From QIAW01 sp035487295 (GTDB taxonomy: Bacteria > Acidobacteriota > Terriglobia > Terriglobales > Acidobacteriaceae), in NCBI GenBank assembly GCA_035487295.1, contig DATHMH010000020.1, forward strand, positions 62,001 through 126,000: a stretch of DNA of 64,000 bases. Direction: 5' to 3'. Numbering within the stretch: the first letter of the stretch is position 1; every line of letters starts with the position of its first letter. Below the pieces are notes generated by a model. That model saw only the letters and a list, made by a program, of their open reading frames with translations. It was not told where the DNA came from and ran no database searches. Below, one piece after another: positions 8,631-16,888 of the stretch. Both the position numbers and the translations under genes were made by a program.

Positions 8631-9536
8631 ATGGATTTCGATCAGCTTAATACATTTGTTGAAGTCGCCAAGTTAGGCAGTTTTTCCCGGGCGGCAGAGA
8701 AAGTATTGCGTTCCCAGCCGGCGGTGAGCGCCCAGATCAGGCAACTGGAGCAGGAGTACGGCCACAGGCTTTTCGATCGCACCGCTAAGTCGGTGCGTCT
8801 CACCCCGGCCGGCGAGGTGATTCTCGAATATGCCCGCCAGCTTTTGGCCCTGCGCGGGCACTCTTTGCGCGCGGTTGCCGAGCGCAACGGAGTTCCCGTG
8901 GGCACGCTTTCCATCGGCGCCAACGAGGGCACATTCCTGTATGTGCTTCCCAAGGTATTTGCCAAATACCACAAGATGTTTCCCAAGATTAGGATCAGCG
9001 TCTACCGCAACTTCACCCATAAAGTCATAGAAAAAGTGGAGGACGGCGCCCTCGACCTCGGTGTTGTGACCCTGCCCGTGAAATCCCCAAGCCTTAACGT
9101 CGTTCCTCTTTTTAAGGACCGGGTATTGCTGATGGTGGGCTCCGGCAGTCCGCTGTTCAGCAAGCGTTCGGTCACGATGGAAGAACTGGCGCAACAGCCG
9201 ATCATCATTCCCAAGACGGGATCAACCCGAAAGTTGATCGAAAAGAACCTGCGGCCTTATCGCGAGAACCTCAATATCACCATGGAACTCACCAGCTTGA
9301 CCATGATCAAGCGTTTTGTGGGAGCAGGGTTTGGCGTTTCTTTGATCAGCTCGACATTTGCCCGAGAAAATGTGCGCCGCGGAGACGTTAAGCTTTTGAA
9401 AATCGAGGGACTCGATATATGGCGTGAGCTGGGGCTCATTTTTCAGAAGCATCGCAGTCTTCCGCGTGCGGCTTCAACCTTTGCCGAACTGGCTCGCAAA
9501 GAACTCACCGCAAAACAATTACCGGCAGCAGACTAA
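8631..9536 (+). CDS. LysR-family transcriptional regulator
   Basis: The 301-residue product has the LysR winged helix at residues 1-62 (F-D-Q-L-N-T-F-V-E-V-A then S-F-S-R-A-A-E and Q-P-A-V-S-A-Q-I-R-Q-L-E) and a periplasmic-binding-protein-like effector domain after it (about 90-295). ATG 8631 was chosen because the conserved N-terminus begins there and GAAAGG lies just upstream; an in-frame start 18 bases earlier is possible. It begins 59 bases after ilvC on the same strand, so it may regulate the ilv operon as IlvY does for ilvC in enterobacteria. That role is inferred from position, and a CysB/CbbR-like role cannot be excluded. Confidence 0.85.
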   Translation: MDFDQLNTFVEVAKLGSFSRAAEKVLRSQPAVSAQIRQLEQEYGHRLFDRTAKSVRLTPAGEVILEYARQLLALRGHSLRAVAERNGVPVGTLSIGANEGTFLYVLPKVFAKYHKMFPKIRISVYRNFTHKVIEKVEDGALDLGVVTLPVKSPSLNVVPLFKDRVLLMVGSGSPLFSKRSVTMEELAQQPIIIPKTGSTRKLIEKNLRPYRENLNITMELTSLTMIKRFVGAGFGVSLISSTFARENVRRGDVKLLKIEGLDIWRELGLIFQKHRSLPRAASTFAELARKELTAKQLPAAD

Positions 9537-9679
9537 GCCACGTCCGTCATGCTGCACTAGGCTAGGCTTCACTCTCCAGCACTGTGATGGATTGCTCTCC
9601 CTGAGCGGGCCCTGTCATTATCGACATGTCTATTTCCGATTACGAGATAAAGGCCAACCTAAACAGGTAGCGGTTCGGC

Positions 9680-10387
9680 TCAGGGATTCACGCTCACAAT
9701 CGCAGGATGCAACTCCCATATCGTAGCGACGTATTGCGATCCGCGCGTATGCGGAAAATCCTCAAACCCCAGTCCCTGTACTGAGACCGCAAGCGCCTGC
9801 GGCAGCTCGCCCCCTTGCGATTGCGAGAGGGTAAAGCCATGCTGTGCCAGCTGGGCCTGAAGCTGGCCGCGGGCCGTGCAATATTCGGAATCGACCGGCG
9901 TCTCAACGATCACCCGCGGCGCCGTCTTGTCGGGCACATCGGAGATCTCCAGGTGTATATCGCAATCCCCGTGCTCAACCCCGGCAAATTGCAGATAGGC
10001 CTGTGCAATGTGAAAGAGTTGTAACTCCCGCCCGCTGCGAGGGGCGTCTGGCGCTGGCGCCGGGTTGTCTGGTTGCCAGCTTAGGATTGTGGCCACTGTG
10101 ATCTCCTGGGGAGTGTCACCGGGCAGTGGGACATGCTTGGCGGCGTGGCGATAATCTGTTGTGTCGGGCGCGGAGGGGGTGCAGTTACACAGCTCAGTTG
10201 AAAGAGTCGGTGTGGGAGTAGGACTTGGACTCGGCGTTGGGCTTGGATTTGGACCCTGACTGGGAACAGGATGAGGTGGCTGGAAAATTGGGTTCGCGCC
10301 TGTTCCGCACGATATCACCAGAATAATAATGAGAGCTGTTCCCGCAACGAGCCCCCCGATTTTTTTCCAGGGGGCAGACTTGTTCAT
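9680..10387 (-). CDS. Putative lipoprotein with proline-rich linker, function unknown
   Basis: The 235-residue product has a lysine-containing N-terminus, a hydrophobic run and a lipobox L-V-I-S-C (Cys27), so it is probably lipid-anchored. After the cysteine comes a Pro/Ser/Thr linker with repeated P-S-P-T-P units (about residues 40-62), typical of a spacer across envelope or wall. The C-terminal 150 residues form a globular domain with no motif I recognise. It is convergent with the LysR gene, with 143 bases between them. Confidence 0.6.
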   Translation of the reverse strand: MNKSAPWKKIGGLVAGTALIIILVISCGTGANPIFQPPHPVPSQGPNPSPTPSPSPTPTPTLSTELCNCTPSAPDTTDYRHAAKHVPLPGDTPQEITVATILSWQPDNPAPAPDAPRSGRELQLFHIAQAYLQFAGVEHGDCDIHLEISDVPDKTAPRVIVETPVDSEYCTARGQLQAQLAQHGFTLSQSQGGELPQALAVSVQGLGFEDFPHTRGSQYVATIWELHPAIVSVNP

Positions 10388-10688
10388 ATTAACTTTGATG
10401 AATGTTCAATCGACAGAGTTGGCGTTTGTACCTTTAATTCGCAAGCACCCGTCGCGAGCCGCTGCTGAAATTAACCAGCCTTCGTGAGCTGAATTTTATC
10501 CAATGAAATATGCTGATAGTAATTCGGGTACATGGAATCCCGGCCCCAAGTAGCGTCGCCGCCTGGGCTGCAAAAATGCGGGCTTTAGCCCCTGGGGTCG
10601 AACGATTCAGTCGAAAAGATATTTTTGAAACAAGCCCTGAGCTTATGCAACCTTTGTTCAGAAAGAGGCAGCTATCTGGGAGTGAATA
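10388..10688. other. Intergenic region between lipoprotein gene and tmRNA 3' end
   Basis: About 300 bases without a convincing gene. It contains a palindrome GGGCT-TT-AGCCC at 10580-10591 followed by CCTGGGGTC. This resembles the CTTTAGCCGCTGAGG motif found next to the REP palindromes at 55812 and 58841 and may be a degenerate member of that family. Confidence 0.4.
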
Positions 10689-11056
10689 TGGTGGAGGCGG
10701 CGGGAGTTGAACCCGCGTCCGAAAATGATGACAGCAAAGAGCCTACATACGTAGTCACGTTCCTGCTGCGGGAGTTACCCCGCAACTTTCGCAGCCGGCG
10801 CTAAGAACGGACAAGAAACGCAAGCCGCTAGCCTGTATATCTCGCCTTCGCTACCCAGACACGCGGCGAAAGCCAGTCCGCTGTGCGACGCCCTTCTTCA
10901 GCCCACGGACAAAGCCAAAGGGAGCGGCTACTTAATTAATTAAGCAGCGTATGCCATCTGTTGATTGGCAACTATGTTTTTGCACGCGATCACGGGTGTG
11001 TGCACCCCGGTATGCCTCTTTACCTCACGCATTTCCGTCGAAGCCGTGACGCCCCC
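10689..11056 (-). ncRNA. ssrA: tmRNA (transfer-messenger RNA), one-piece form
   Basis: The minus strand carries a complete 368-nt tmRNA that rescues ribosomes stalled on broken mRNAs. The 5' end GGGGGCG (11056-11050) pairs over 7 bases, including one G-U, with the 3' acceptor strand before an encoded CCA (10691-10689). The T-arm G-G-G-T-T-C-A-A-C-T-C-C-C sits near the 3' end. The tag frame follows the usual TAGT context: GCC at 10967-10969 is the resume codon and the frame reads A-N-Q-Q-M-A-Y-A-A, then TAA at 10942-10940 with another in-frame stop 12 bases later. The A-A end matches protease-recognised tags. It is unpermuted, with no sign of a split gene. Confidence 0.97.
10940..10969 (-). 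other. tmRNA tag-peptide reading frame
   Basis: Nine codons from GCC (resume, 10969-10967) to the TAA stop encode A-N-Q-Q-M-A-Y-A-A. With the alanine carried by tmRNA itself the tag would be (A)ANQQMAYAA. The AT-rich TTAATTAATTAA right after the frame makes termination redundant. Confidence 0.9.
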
Positions 11057-11446
11057 GAAATGTTGAGAGTTCGCTCAAGAACTACCTTCTTAAGTCTATC
11101 AGCAATCAACTGTGTTTCTCGTATTAGATGCTGACAGCCCTTGAACGATTCCTCGAAGAAGTTGTGCCACGTACCCCAGGGCTTGGTGTGCTTGAGTTCT
11201 TTGAAAACCGTACTGCTTGGCTGAGTTTTGCACTACTTCCGAAATCCAGGTAATTCCGTTTTCAGGAGCGATTTCTCAGTAAATATGCTGGTGAAACACT
11301 GATCAGAAGGTTTTTTCATTACTTGAGTAATACCCCCTCTCCCCCGGCATTTACTCTGCTACAGCGAAATTGTTAGCATCCCAGGTAGGAGGCAGACATC
11401 AAACTTCCATGCTTCCCGACGACCACGAGTGTAAGGAGCGTTCTTG
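11057..11446. other. Intergenic region between tmRNA and bshC
   Basis: About 390 bases between divergent transcripts. It must hold the tmRNA promoter (minus) and the bshC promoter (plus), but I cannot assign boxes with confidence. A 12-base palindrome TTACT-TG-AGTAA lies at 11319-11330, some 115 bases before bshC. A strong ribosome site AAGGAG at 11433-11438 belongs to bshC. Confidence 0.4.
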
Positions 11447-13051
11447 ATGGAGGCACGATGTTTGCCGTTCAGCAACATCCCTCATACCACCCGGCTTTTT
11501 GCCGACTACACCAGCAACTTTGCCCGCGTGCAGGATTTCTATCCTCTTTCGCCACAAGACAACGAAGGGTTGCTGAAAAGAGCTGTACAAATCCATTACT
11601 CGCCGCAGCTTCGGGCCGCCGTCACGGCGATTTTAGAACGCCAGAACCGGCAATTTGGCTCCTCCGCCGAAGCCATGAAGAACATCGAGCGCCTGCGCAG
11701 CGGCAGCTTAGCCATGGTCACCGGACAGCAGGTTGCGCTTCTGGGCGGGCCGGCATTCGCTCTCTATAAGGCGCTCAGCGCCATTAAGCGCGCCCAACAG
11801 CTTACAGACGCGGGCGTGGATTGTGTCCCGGTTTTCTGGCTGGCAACGGAAGATCACGACTTTGCCGAAGTCTCTCACAACATTCTGCGAGCGAATGATG
11901 GCAGCCTGCATCTCGTGGCTATTCCACCCACGGCCGCAGAAGGCACGCCGGTTGGCAAAATAGCGATTGGAGAGCAGGGAAGTGAAATCATTCGCGAAGC
12001 AGCGAAGCTGCTGGCGGAATCGCCTTTTCGGGAATGGCTGACTGAATGCTATCAGGCGAAGGAAACATTGGGCAGCGCCTTCGGCAAATTGTTTGCCAGA
12101 ATTTTCGCCGATTTCGGATTGATCTTGCTCGATCCCTCCGATCCGGCGCTACATGAGTTAGCCGCGCCCATCTACCGTGACGCAGCCGCTCGTTCGGCCG
12201 AAATCGTATCAGCACTTGAGGAGCGCGGCCGCGCCCTGGAGCGTGCCGGATATCACGAGCAAGTCAAAGTCACTGCCGCCACCACGCCGCTCTTTGCCGA
12301 TAAGGACGGCATCCGGACACCCATCCGCCGCGCCGGCGAGGAGTTTTTGATTGGCGATGAGCGCTGTAGCCCCGAAGAGTTGGATTCCTGCATTGCACAG
12401 CATCCGGAAAAGTTCAGTCCTAACGTTCTGCTGCGGCCCGTGGTGCAGGACTTCCTGCTGCCCACAGTTGCCTACTTTGGCGGTCCGGCAGAGGTCGCAT
12501 ATTTTGCCCAGGTGGGTGTGGTGTACGAAAAACTTCTGGGCAGTGTAACGCCGATCTTGCCCCGTGCCAGCGCGACACTGCTCGATGCTCGCGTCCAGCG
12601 TAAACTGGAGCATTACAAGCTGTCGCCCGGCGATTGTTTCAGAAGCGAACAGGAGTTGCGTGAACTGCTGGCGGCTAAAACCCTTCCTCCGGAAATAGAA
12701 TCCATATTTTCCGAATCTGAACAACAATTGAATGTTCTCGTGGAACGCATCACCGCCGTCGTTACCAGGCTCGACCCTACCTTGCGTGACGCGGCTGAGA
12801 ATTCCGGATCGAAGATGCGCCACCAGTTGCAGCAACTGCAATCCCGCGCCGCCCGCGCTCAGGCCATGCGCAGCACCGAAGTCACGCGTCACGCCGGCAT
12901 ATTGGCCAGCGCTCTCTATCCCAATCAAAAGCTGCAAGAGCGTGAAATCGCGGGTATTTCTTTCCTGGCTCAATTCGGGGCAGGAGCATTGCAGCAGATT
13001 TACGATCAGATCGACTTCACCTGTACCGGCCATGCCATCATTGCCATGTGA
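11447..13051 (+). CDS. bshC: Putative cysteine ligase of bacillithiol biosynthesis (BshC)
   Basis: BshC is thought to add cysteine to glucosaminyl-malate, the last step in making bacillithiol, a low-molecular-weight thiol that replaces glutathione. The 534-residue product has the family length (530-540). Recognisable stretches are V-T-G-Q-Q-V-A-L-L-G-G-P-A-F (about residues 90-103), F-W-L-A-T-E-D-H-D-F-A-E (about 128-139) and a long helical C-terminal part. ATG 11447 follows AAGGAG by 8 bases; a TTG three bases earlier is less likely. bshA and bshB are not nearby. Confidence 0.92.
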   Translation: MEARCLPFSNIPHTTRLFADYTSNFARVQDFYPLSPQDNEGLLKRAVQIHYSPQLRAAVTAILERQNRQFGSSAEAMKNIERLRSGSLAMVTGQQVALLGGPAFALYKALSAIKRAQQLTDAGVDCVPVFWLATEDHDFAEVSHNILRANDGSLHLVAIPPTAAEGTPVGKIAIGEQGSEIIREAAKLLAESPFREWLTECYQAKETLGSAFGKLFARIFADFGLILLDPSDPALHELAAPIYRDAAARSAEIVSALEERGRALERAGYHEQVKVTAATTPLFADKDGIRTPIRRAGEEFLIGDERCSPEELDSCIAQHPEKFSPNVLLRPVVQDFLLPTVAYFGGPAEVAYFAQVGVVYEKLLGSVTPILPRASATLLDARVQRKLEHYKLSPGDCFRSEQELRELLAAKTLPPEIESIFSESEQQLNVLVERITAVVTRLDPTLRDAAENSGSKMRHQLQQLQSRAARAQAMRSTEVTRHAGILASALYPNQKLQEREIAGISFLAQFGAGALQQIYDQIDFTCTGHAIIAM

Positions 13052-13166
13052 TTCCCCGCGGGTTTAAGCCCGTCTAAGCATTTCAACCGAGTCTTTCGAA
13101 CCAAATAAGAAAATTGTGCGCTTAGGTGTTTCCGGAGTAGCATTACCTGCTTAGCGCTGAACTGGT

Positions 13167-15830
13167 ATGACCGCACCCAAGATGGAGACCGCACACGACT
13201 TTCTCGGCGTAGAGCTGAGTGGCACCCTGGCCGGGCGCTTTGAAATTCGCCAGCGCCTCGGCTCCGGCGGCATGGGTGAGGTCTATCTGGCTGAAGATAC
13301 CCGTCTTAAACGGCAGGTTGCGATCAAGAGACTGGCGGCCCGCTTGCGTACCGACCGGCTTTCCCGCGAATATTTTCTAAAGGAAGCCGAGCGGATTTCA
13401 GCGCTCAACAATGAGCACATCGCCGGCATCCACGACGTTCTGGAAGACCGGGGCGAGATCTTTCTGATCATGGAATACGTTGAAGGCGCGAACCTGCGCT
13501 TTCGCTTCAATCCCCGCCCCAGCGTTGAGCAATTTCTCGAAGTCGCCGTGCAGTGTGCTGAAGCGCTGGCTGCCGCTCACGAAAAAGGAATTCTGCACCG
13601 CGACATCAAACCTGAAAACATCATGCTCACGCCGGCGGGGCAGGTGAAGATTCTTGATTTTGGCCTCGCCCAGCGTGTGCGTATGGTTGGCGAGGGCGTG
13701 CCTACCGCCAGCCTAGCGGCGCCCGGCCATCCGCTTTCCGGAACCCGCGGCTATGTAGCCCCCGAGGTGCTGCTTGAAAAAGAGCCCGACACGCGTGCCG
13801 ATATCTTTTCCCTGGGAGTCGTGTTCTACGAGTTGCTCACGGGAAATAATCCATGCGCAGCAGCCACCTGGGTAGGCAGCATTGAGTTAACTTTGCATGC
13901 CAAGCCATCGTCGATCCATCAGGCTAATCCTCAAGTACCGGATGAAGTTGAGCGAGTTATCCGCAAGATGCTGGAGAAAGATCCTGACGATCGCTACGCC
14001 ACCGCACGGGACCTTTTGGTAGACCTGCGCCGCCTGCACCGGCTGTCGGAATCAGGCGTGTTGCCGCCTCCGCGCCATCTGGTCCTGCGCCGGCATAAAA
14101 AATTGACCTTCTGGGGTGGTATAGCTGCCACGTTGGCCGTAATCGCTATATTCGTGCCGTGGAGAACCCTGGCGCGCCAACTTCAACAAAAAATTTCTCC
14201 TCCGCAGAACGTTCCAGTGGCCATTCCCAACCAAAAACTTGTTGCCGTTCTACCATTTCGCACCATTGAAGCCTCGCCGGAGGTAAAAACGTTCAGCGAA
14301 GGTCTGGCCGAGACGGTCACGGCTAAACTTACGCAACTCACCGCCACTCATGCGTTGCAGGTAGCGCCCGCATCGGAGGTCTATGGTCGCGGCATCGCCG
14401 ATGTGGACCAGGCCCGCAAAGAGCTGGGTGTAAACCTGGTGGTGCAAGGCAGCCTGCATCAATCCGGAGACACGGTGCGCATCACGTACACCCTGGTGGA
14501 CGCACTTTCGCATCGCCAATTGCGCGGAGATAGCGTTACCGCTTCCAGCTCCGATCCCTTTGCGCTGGAAGACCGCGTGGTGGAAGGCGTGCTCTGGATG
14601 TTGGAACTGGAGATTACTCCCGACGAGCGTCCACAACTTGAAAAGCACGGGACAACGGTCGCTGGCGCCTATGACCTTTATATCCGCGCGCGCGGCGATC
14701 TACAGAACTATACCGATCCCGCCGCGGTCGAGAGCGCCATCGAGAACTTTTCGCGGGCTATCTCGCTCGATCCCAATTACGCCTATGCCTACGCGGGATT
14801 GGGAGAGGCCTACTGGGATAAATATCGCATTGACAAGGCGGCAAAATATATCCCCAAAGCCAGGGAGGCCTGCCAGCACTCTCTGGCATTAAGCACGGAC
14901 CTTGCTGCCGGCCATGTTTGTTTGGGGAACCTGCTGGTGACCGCCGGAAAATATGAAGATGCCGGCGCGGAATTCAGCCGCGCTCTCGCCGCCGAGCCCA
15001 CCGATGACGATGCTTACCGCGGGCTGGCATCGGCTTACGAGCAGATGGGCCGGTTGCAGGATGCCGAGCAGACTTATCAGCGCGCCATCGAATTGCGGCC
15101 GCATTACTGGGCGGGCTATCGTTGGTTGGGGCACTTTTACGCCCAGCATGGGCGCTACCAGGAAGCTGTCGAACAGTTCGACCGCGCTGCCGCCGTCTCG
15201 CCCGACAATAGTTCGATCTACTACAACCTGGGTGGGCTCTATATCTTCATGGGACGTTACAACGATGCCATTCATGCTTTGCAGCGGGCCATCGCTCTGC
15301 GTCCGGGCTTTGAAGCCTATGCCAATCTGGGCCAGGCCTACATGCGCCTGCGCCGCTTTGATGATGCCATCGGCTCTTATCAGCAGGCGCTTACGTTGAA
15401 CGTGCGCGACTTTCGTTCCACAGGCTATTTGGCCGACGCCTACTACTGGGCTCCCGGCAAGCGTGACCAGGCGGCTCCGCTGTATGAGCGCGCCATTACT
15501 ATGGCGGATGAGGAGCTGAAACTCAACTCCAAGGATATTGACGTACATTTGCTGCTAGCCGAATACCATGCCCGGCTCGGACACGCAGATGCCGCGCGCA
15601 TGCACATGCGGCAGGCGCTCAAGTTCCATCCTGATGAGCCTGAGACCATGTTCTTTGCCGCGCTGGTAGAAAATCAACTGGGCAACAAGGCCGGGGCAAT
15701 TCAGTGGCTGGGCAAGGCCCTGCATCAGGGCTACTCGCTTGCCGAAATCAATGCAGCCGTGGATTTCGACAATCTACGCTCCGACCCTGCTTTTCAGGCT
15801 ATTGTGCAGACGGCCGGTCAAAAGGGTTAA
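13167..15830 (+). CDS. Membrane Ser/Thr protein kinase with C-terminal TPR array
   Basis: The 887-residue protein begins with a cytosolic Hanks-type kinase: glycine loop G-S-G-G-M-G-E-V-Y (32-40), K54 in V-A-I-K, catalytic loop H-R-D-I-K-P-E-N near residue 145, D-F-G about 20 residues later and an A-P-E-V motif. A single membrane helix follows (about 312-332). The external part has a FlgO-like domain beginning A-V-L-P-F-R-T (about 355-470; S-E-G-L-A-E and V-V-Q-G-S-L) and then at least seven tetratricopeptide repeats to the end. Kinase-FlgO-TPR chains of this type are frequent in acidobacteria. The signal and targets are unknown. It is followed 25 bases later by a small zinc-ribbon gene that could share its transcript. 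Confidence 0.92.
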   Translation: MTAPKMETAHDFLGVELSGTLAGRFEIRQRLGSGGMGEVYLAEDTRLKRQVAIKRLAARLRTDRLSREYFLKEAERISALNNEHIAGIHDVLEDRGEIFLIMEYVEGANLRFRFNPRPSVEQFLEVAVQCAEALAAAHEKGILHRDIKPENIMLTPAGQVKILDFGLAQRVRMVGEGVPTASLAAPGHPLSGTRGYVAPEVLLEKEPDTRADIFSLGVVFYELLTGNNPCAAATWVGSIELTLHAKPSSIHQANPQVPDEVERVIRKMLEKDPDDRYATARDLLVDLRRLHRLSESGVLPPPRHLVLRRHKKLTFWGGIAATLAVIAIFVPWRTLARQLQQKISPPQNVPVAIPNQKLVAVLPFRTIEASPEVKTFSEGLAETVTAKLTQLTATHALQVAPASEVYGRGIADVDQARKELGVNLVVQGSLHQSGDTVRITYTLVDALSHRQLRGDSVTASSSDPFALEDRVVEGVLWMLELEITPDERPQLEKHGTTVAGAYDLYIRARGDLQNYTDPAAVESAIENFSRAISLDPNYAYAYAGLGEAYWDKYRIDKAAKYIPKAREACQHSLALSTDLAAGHVCLGNLLVTAGKYEDAGAEFSRALAAEPTDDDAYRGLASAYEQMGRLQDAEQTYQRAIELRPHYWAGYRWLGHFYAQHGRYQEAVEQFDRAAAVSPDNSSIYYNLGGLYIFMGRYNDAIHALQRAIALRPGFEAYANLGQAYMRLRRFDDAIGSYQQALTLNVRDFRSTGYLADAYYWAPGKRDQAAPLYERAITMADEELKLNSKDIDVHLLLAEYHARLGHADAARMHMRQALKFHPDEPETMFFAALVENQLGNKAGAIQWLGKALHQGYSLAEINAAVDFDNLRSDPAFQAIVQTAGQKG

Positions 15831-15855
15831 GATAAGCAATACGCGGGGTGGTGTT

Positions 15856-16164
15856 ATGTCCAAAAAACCCGATTCCTTCGAAGTTGCATGTCCGTGCTGC
15901 GGCGCCATGCTCAAAGTGGATTCTGACAGCCACGCCGTAATCGCGCACATAGCTCCCGAGCGCCCCAAGACGTTCAACGACTTTGAGGAGGCCGCCCGCG
16001 CCATGAAAGAGCAGGATAGCCGCCGCGAGTCGATCTTCCGCCAGTCGGTCGAAGCGGAAAAGAACAAGTCCGATTTGCTGGATAAAAAGTTCCAGGAAGC
16101 CATGAAGCGCGCCAAAGAAACGCCTGATGCTCCCCGGCGCATCCGCGACATCGATCTTGATTAA
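15856..16164 (+). CDS. Small zinc-ribbon-like protein, function unknown
   Basis: The 102-residue product starts with a half zinc ribbon C-P-C-C (residues 13-16) followed by A-M-L-K-V-D, resembling proteins that begin with a metal knuckle. The rest is highly charged and mostly helical, with a likely coiled coil about 45-85. ATG 15856 is taken because the cysteine knuckle then begins the protein and GGGGTGG precedes it; a longer frame would run into the kinase gene. It lies between the kinase and phosphodiesterase genes and overlaps the latter. A role in nucleic acid or protein binding is only a guess. Confidence 0.65.
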   Translation: MSKKPDSFEVACPCCGAMLKVDSDSHAVIAHIAPERPKTFNDFEEAARAMKEQDSRRESIFRQSVEAEKNKSDLLDKKFQEAMKRAKETPDAPRRIRDIDLD

Positions 16165-16888
16165 CAGCCGCCCGCTACTGCTGGGACATCGCGGCGCTCG
16201 CCGTACAGCCCCTGAAAACACCCTCGCCGCATTCGACCTTGCACTCACCCACCAATGCGATGGCTTTGAATTCGACGTACGCTCTACCGCCGATCAGCGC
16301 ACGGTTCTTTGTCATGACCCCACTTTCGCCGGTCTCACTGTGGCGGAGGCCGGGTATTCGGCAATCCTGGAAAAGTGCCGCCTCAATTCTCCCGGCGGAA
16401 AAACGGATTGCGAAGTCATGCCCTGTCTTGAAGACGTGATAGCGCGCTACGCGGGCCGTGCTTATCTCGACATTGAACTGAAGGTTTCTGGTCTCGAAGA
16501 AAAGGTGGTCGCGCTTGTGAGAGCGCTTGCCGCACACACTTACGTGGTCTCTTCTTTTGCTCCCGAGGTGCTGCAAGTCATCCATTCGTTAGAGCCGTCA
16601 ATATCGTTAGGTCTGATTTGCGATCGGCAGCCCGTGCTTGAGCTCTGGCAAGAGATTCCGTGCGCCGTCGTCATTCCTGAGCGCGCCCTGGCATCGCAGC
16701 CATTGATCGATGCGATTCACGCTGGCGGGAAAAAAGTCTTTGTCTGGACCGTGAATCAGGAAGAAGAAATGCTGCGCCTGGCGAAGGCTGGGGTTGACGC
16801 AATCATTTCGGATGATACTGAATTGCTAGGCCGCACATTTCCCCATGCCCGGCCGGGTAGGACCGGCCAGGGGCCTTCCGCCCGGTGA
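16127..16888 (+). CDS. Glycerophosphodiester phosphodiesterase
   Basis: The family hydrolyses glycerophosphodiesters from phospholipid turnover to glycerol-3-phosphate and an alcohol. The motif G-H-R-G-A-R-R-T-A-P-E-N-T is near residue 20, then F-E-F-D-V (metal-binding E and D) and H-D-P for the second catalytic histidine. The C-terminal end has the usual V-F-V-W-T-V-N and D-A-I-I-S-D-D. Length 253 is normal for the UgpQ-like cytosolic form, and there is no signal peptide. The start is uncertain: ATG 16127 overlaps the upstream gene by 38 bases, while an in-frame TTG at 16157 would overlap by 8. Its 3' end overlaps the convergent glpD gene by 63 bases, and its product feeds GlpD. Confidence 0.9.
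   Translation: MLPGASATSILINSRPLLLGHRGARRTAPENTLAAFDLALTHQCDGFEFDVRSTADQRTVLCHDPTFAGLTVAEAGYSAILEKCRLNSPGGKTDCEVMPCLEDVIARYAGRAYLDIELKVSGLEEKVVALVRALAAHTYVVSSFAPEVLQVIHSLEPSISLGLICDRQPVLELWQEIPCAVVIPERALASQPLIDAIHAGGKKVFVWTVNQEEEMLRLAKAGVDAIISDDTELLGRTFPHARPGRTGQGPSAR

Noticed and set aside
10689..10720. tRNA-like 3' end with CCA suggesting a tRNA gene
   Set aside because: It is the acceptor and T-arm of the tmRNA; no anticodon arm fits nearby.
12209..13033. A 274-codon open frame on the minus strand opposite bshC
   Set aside because: Shadow of a well-supported gene with no independent evidence.
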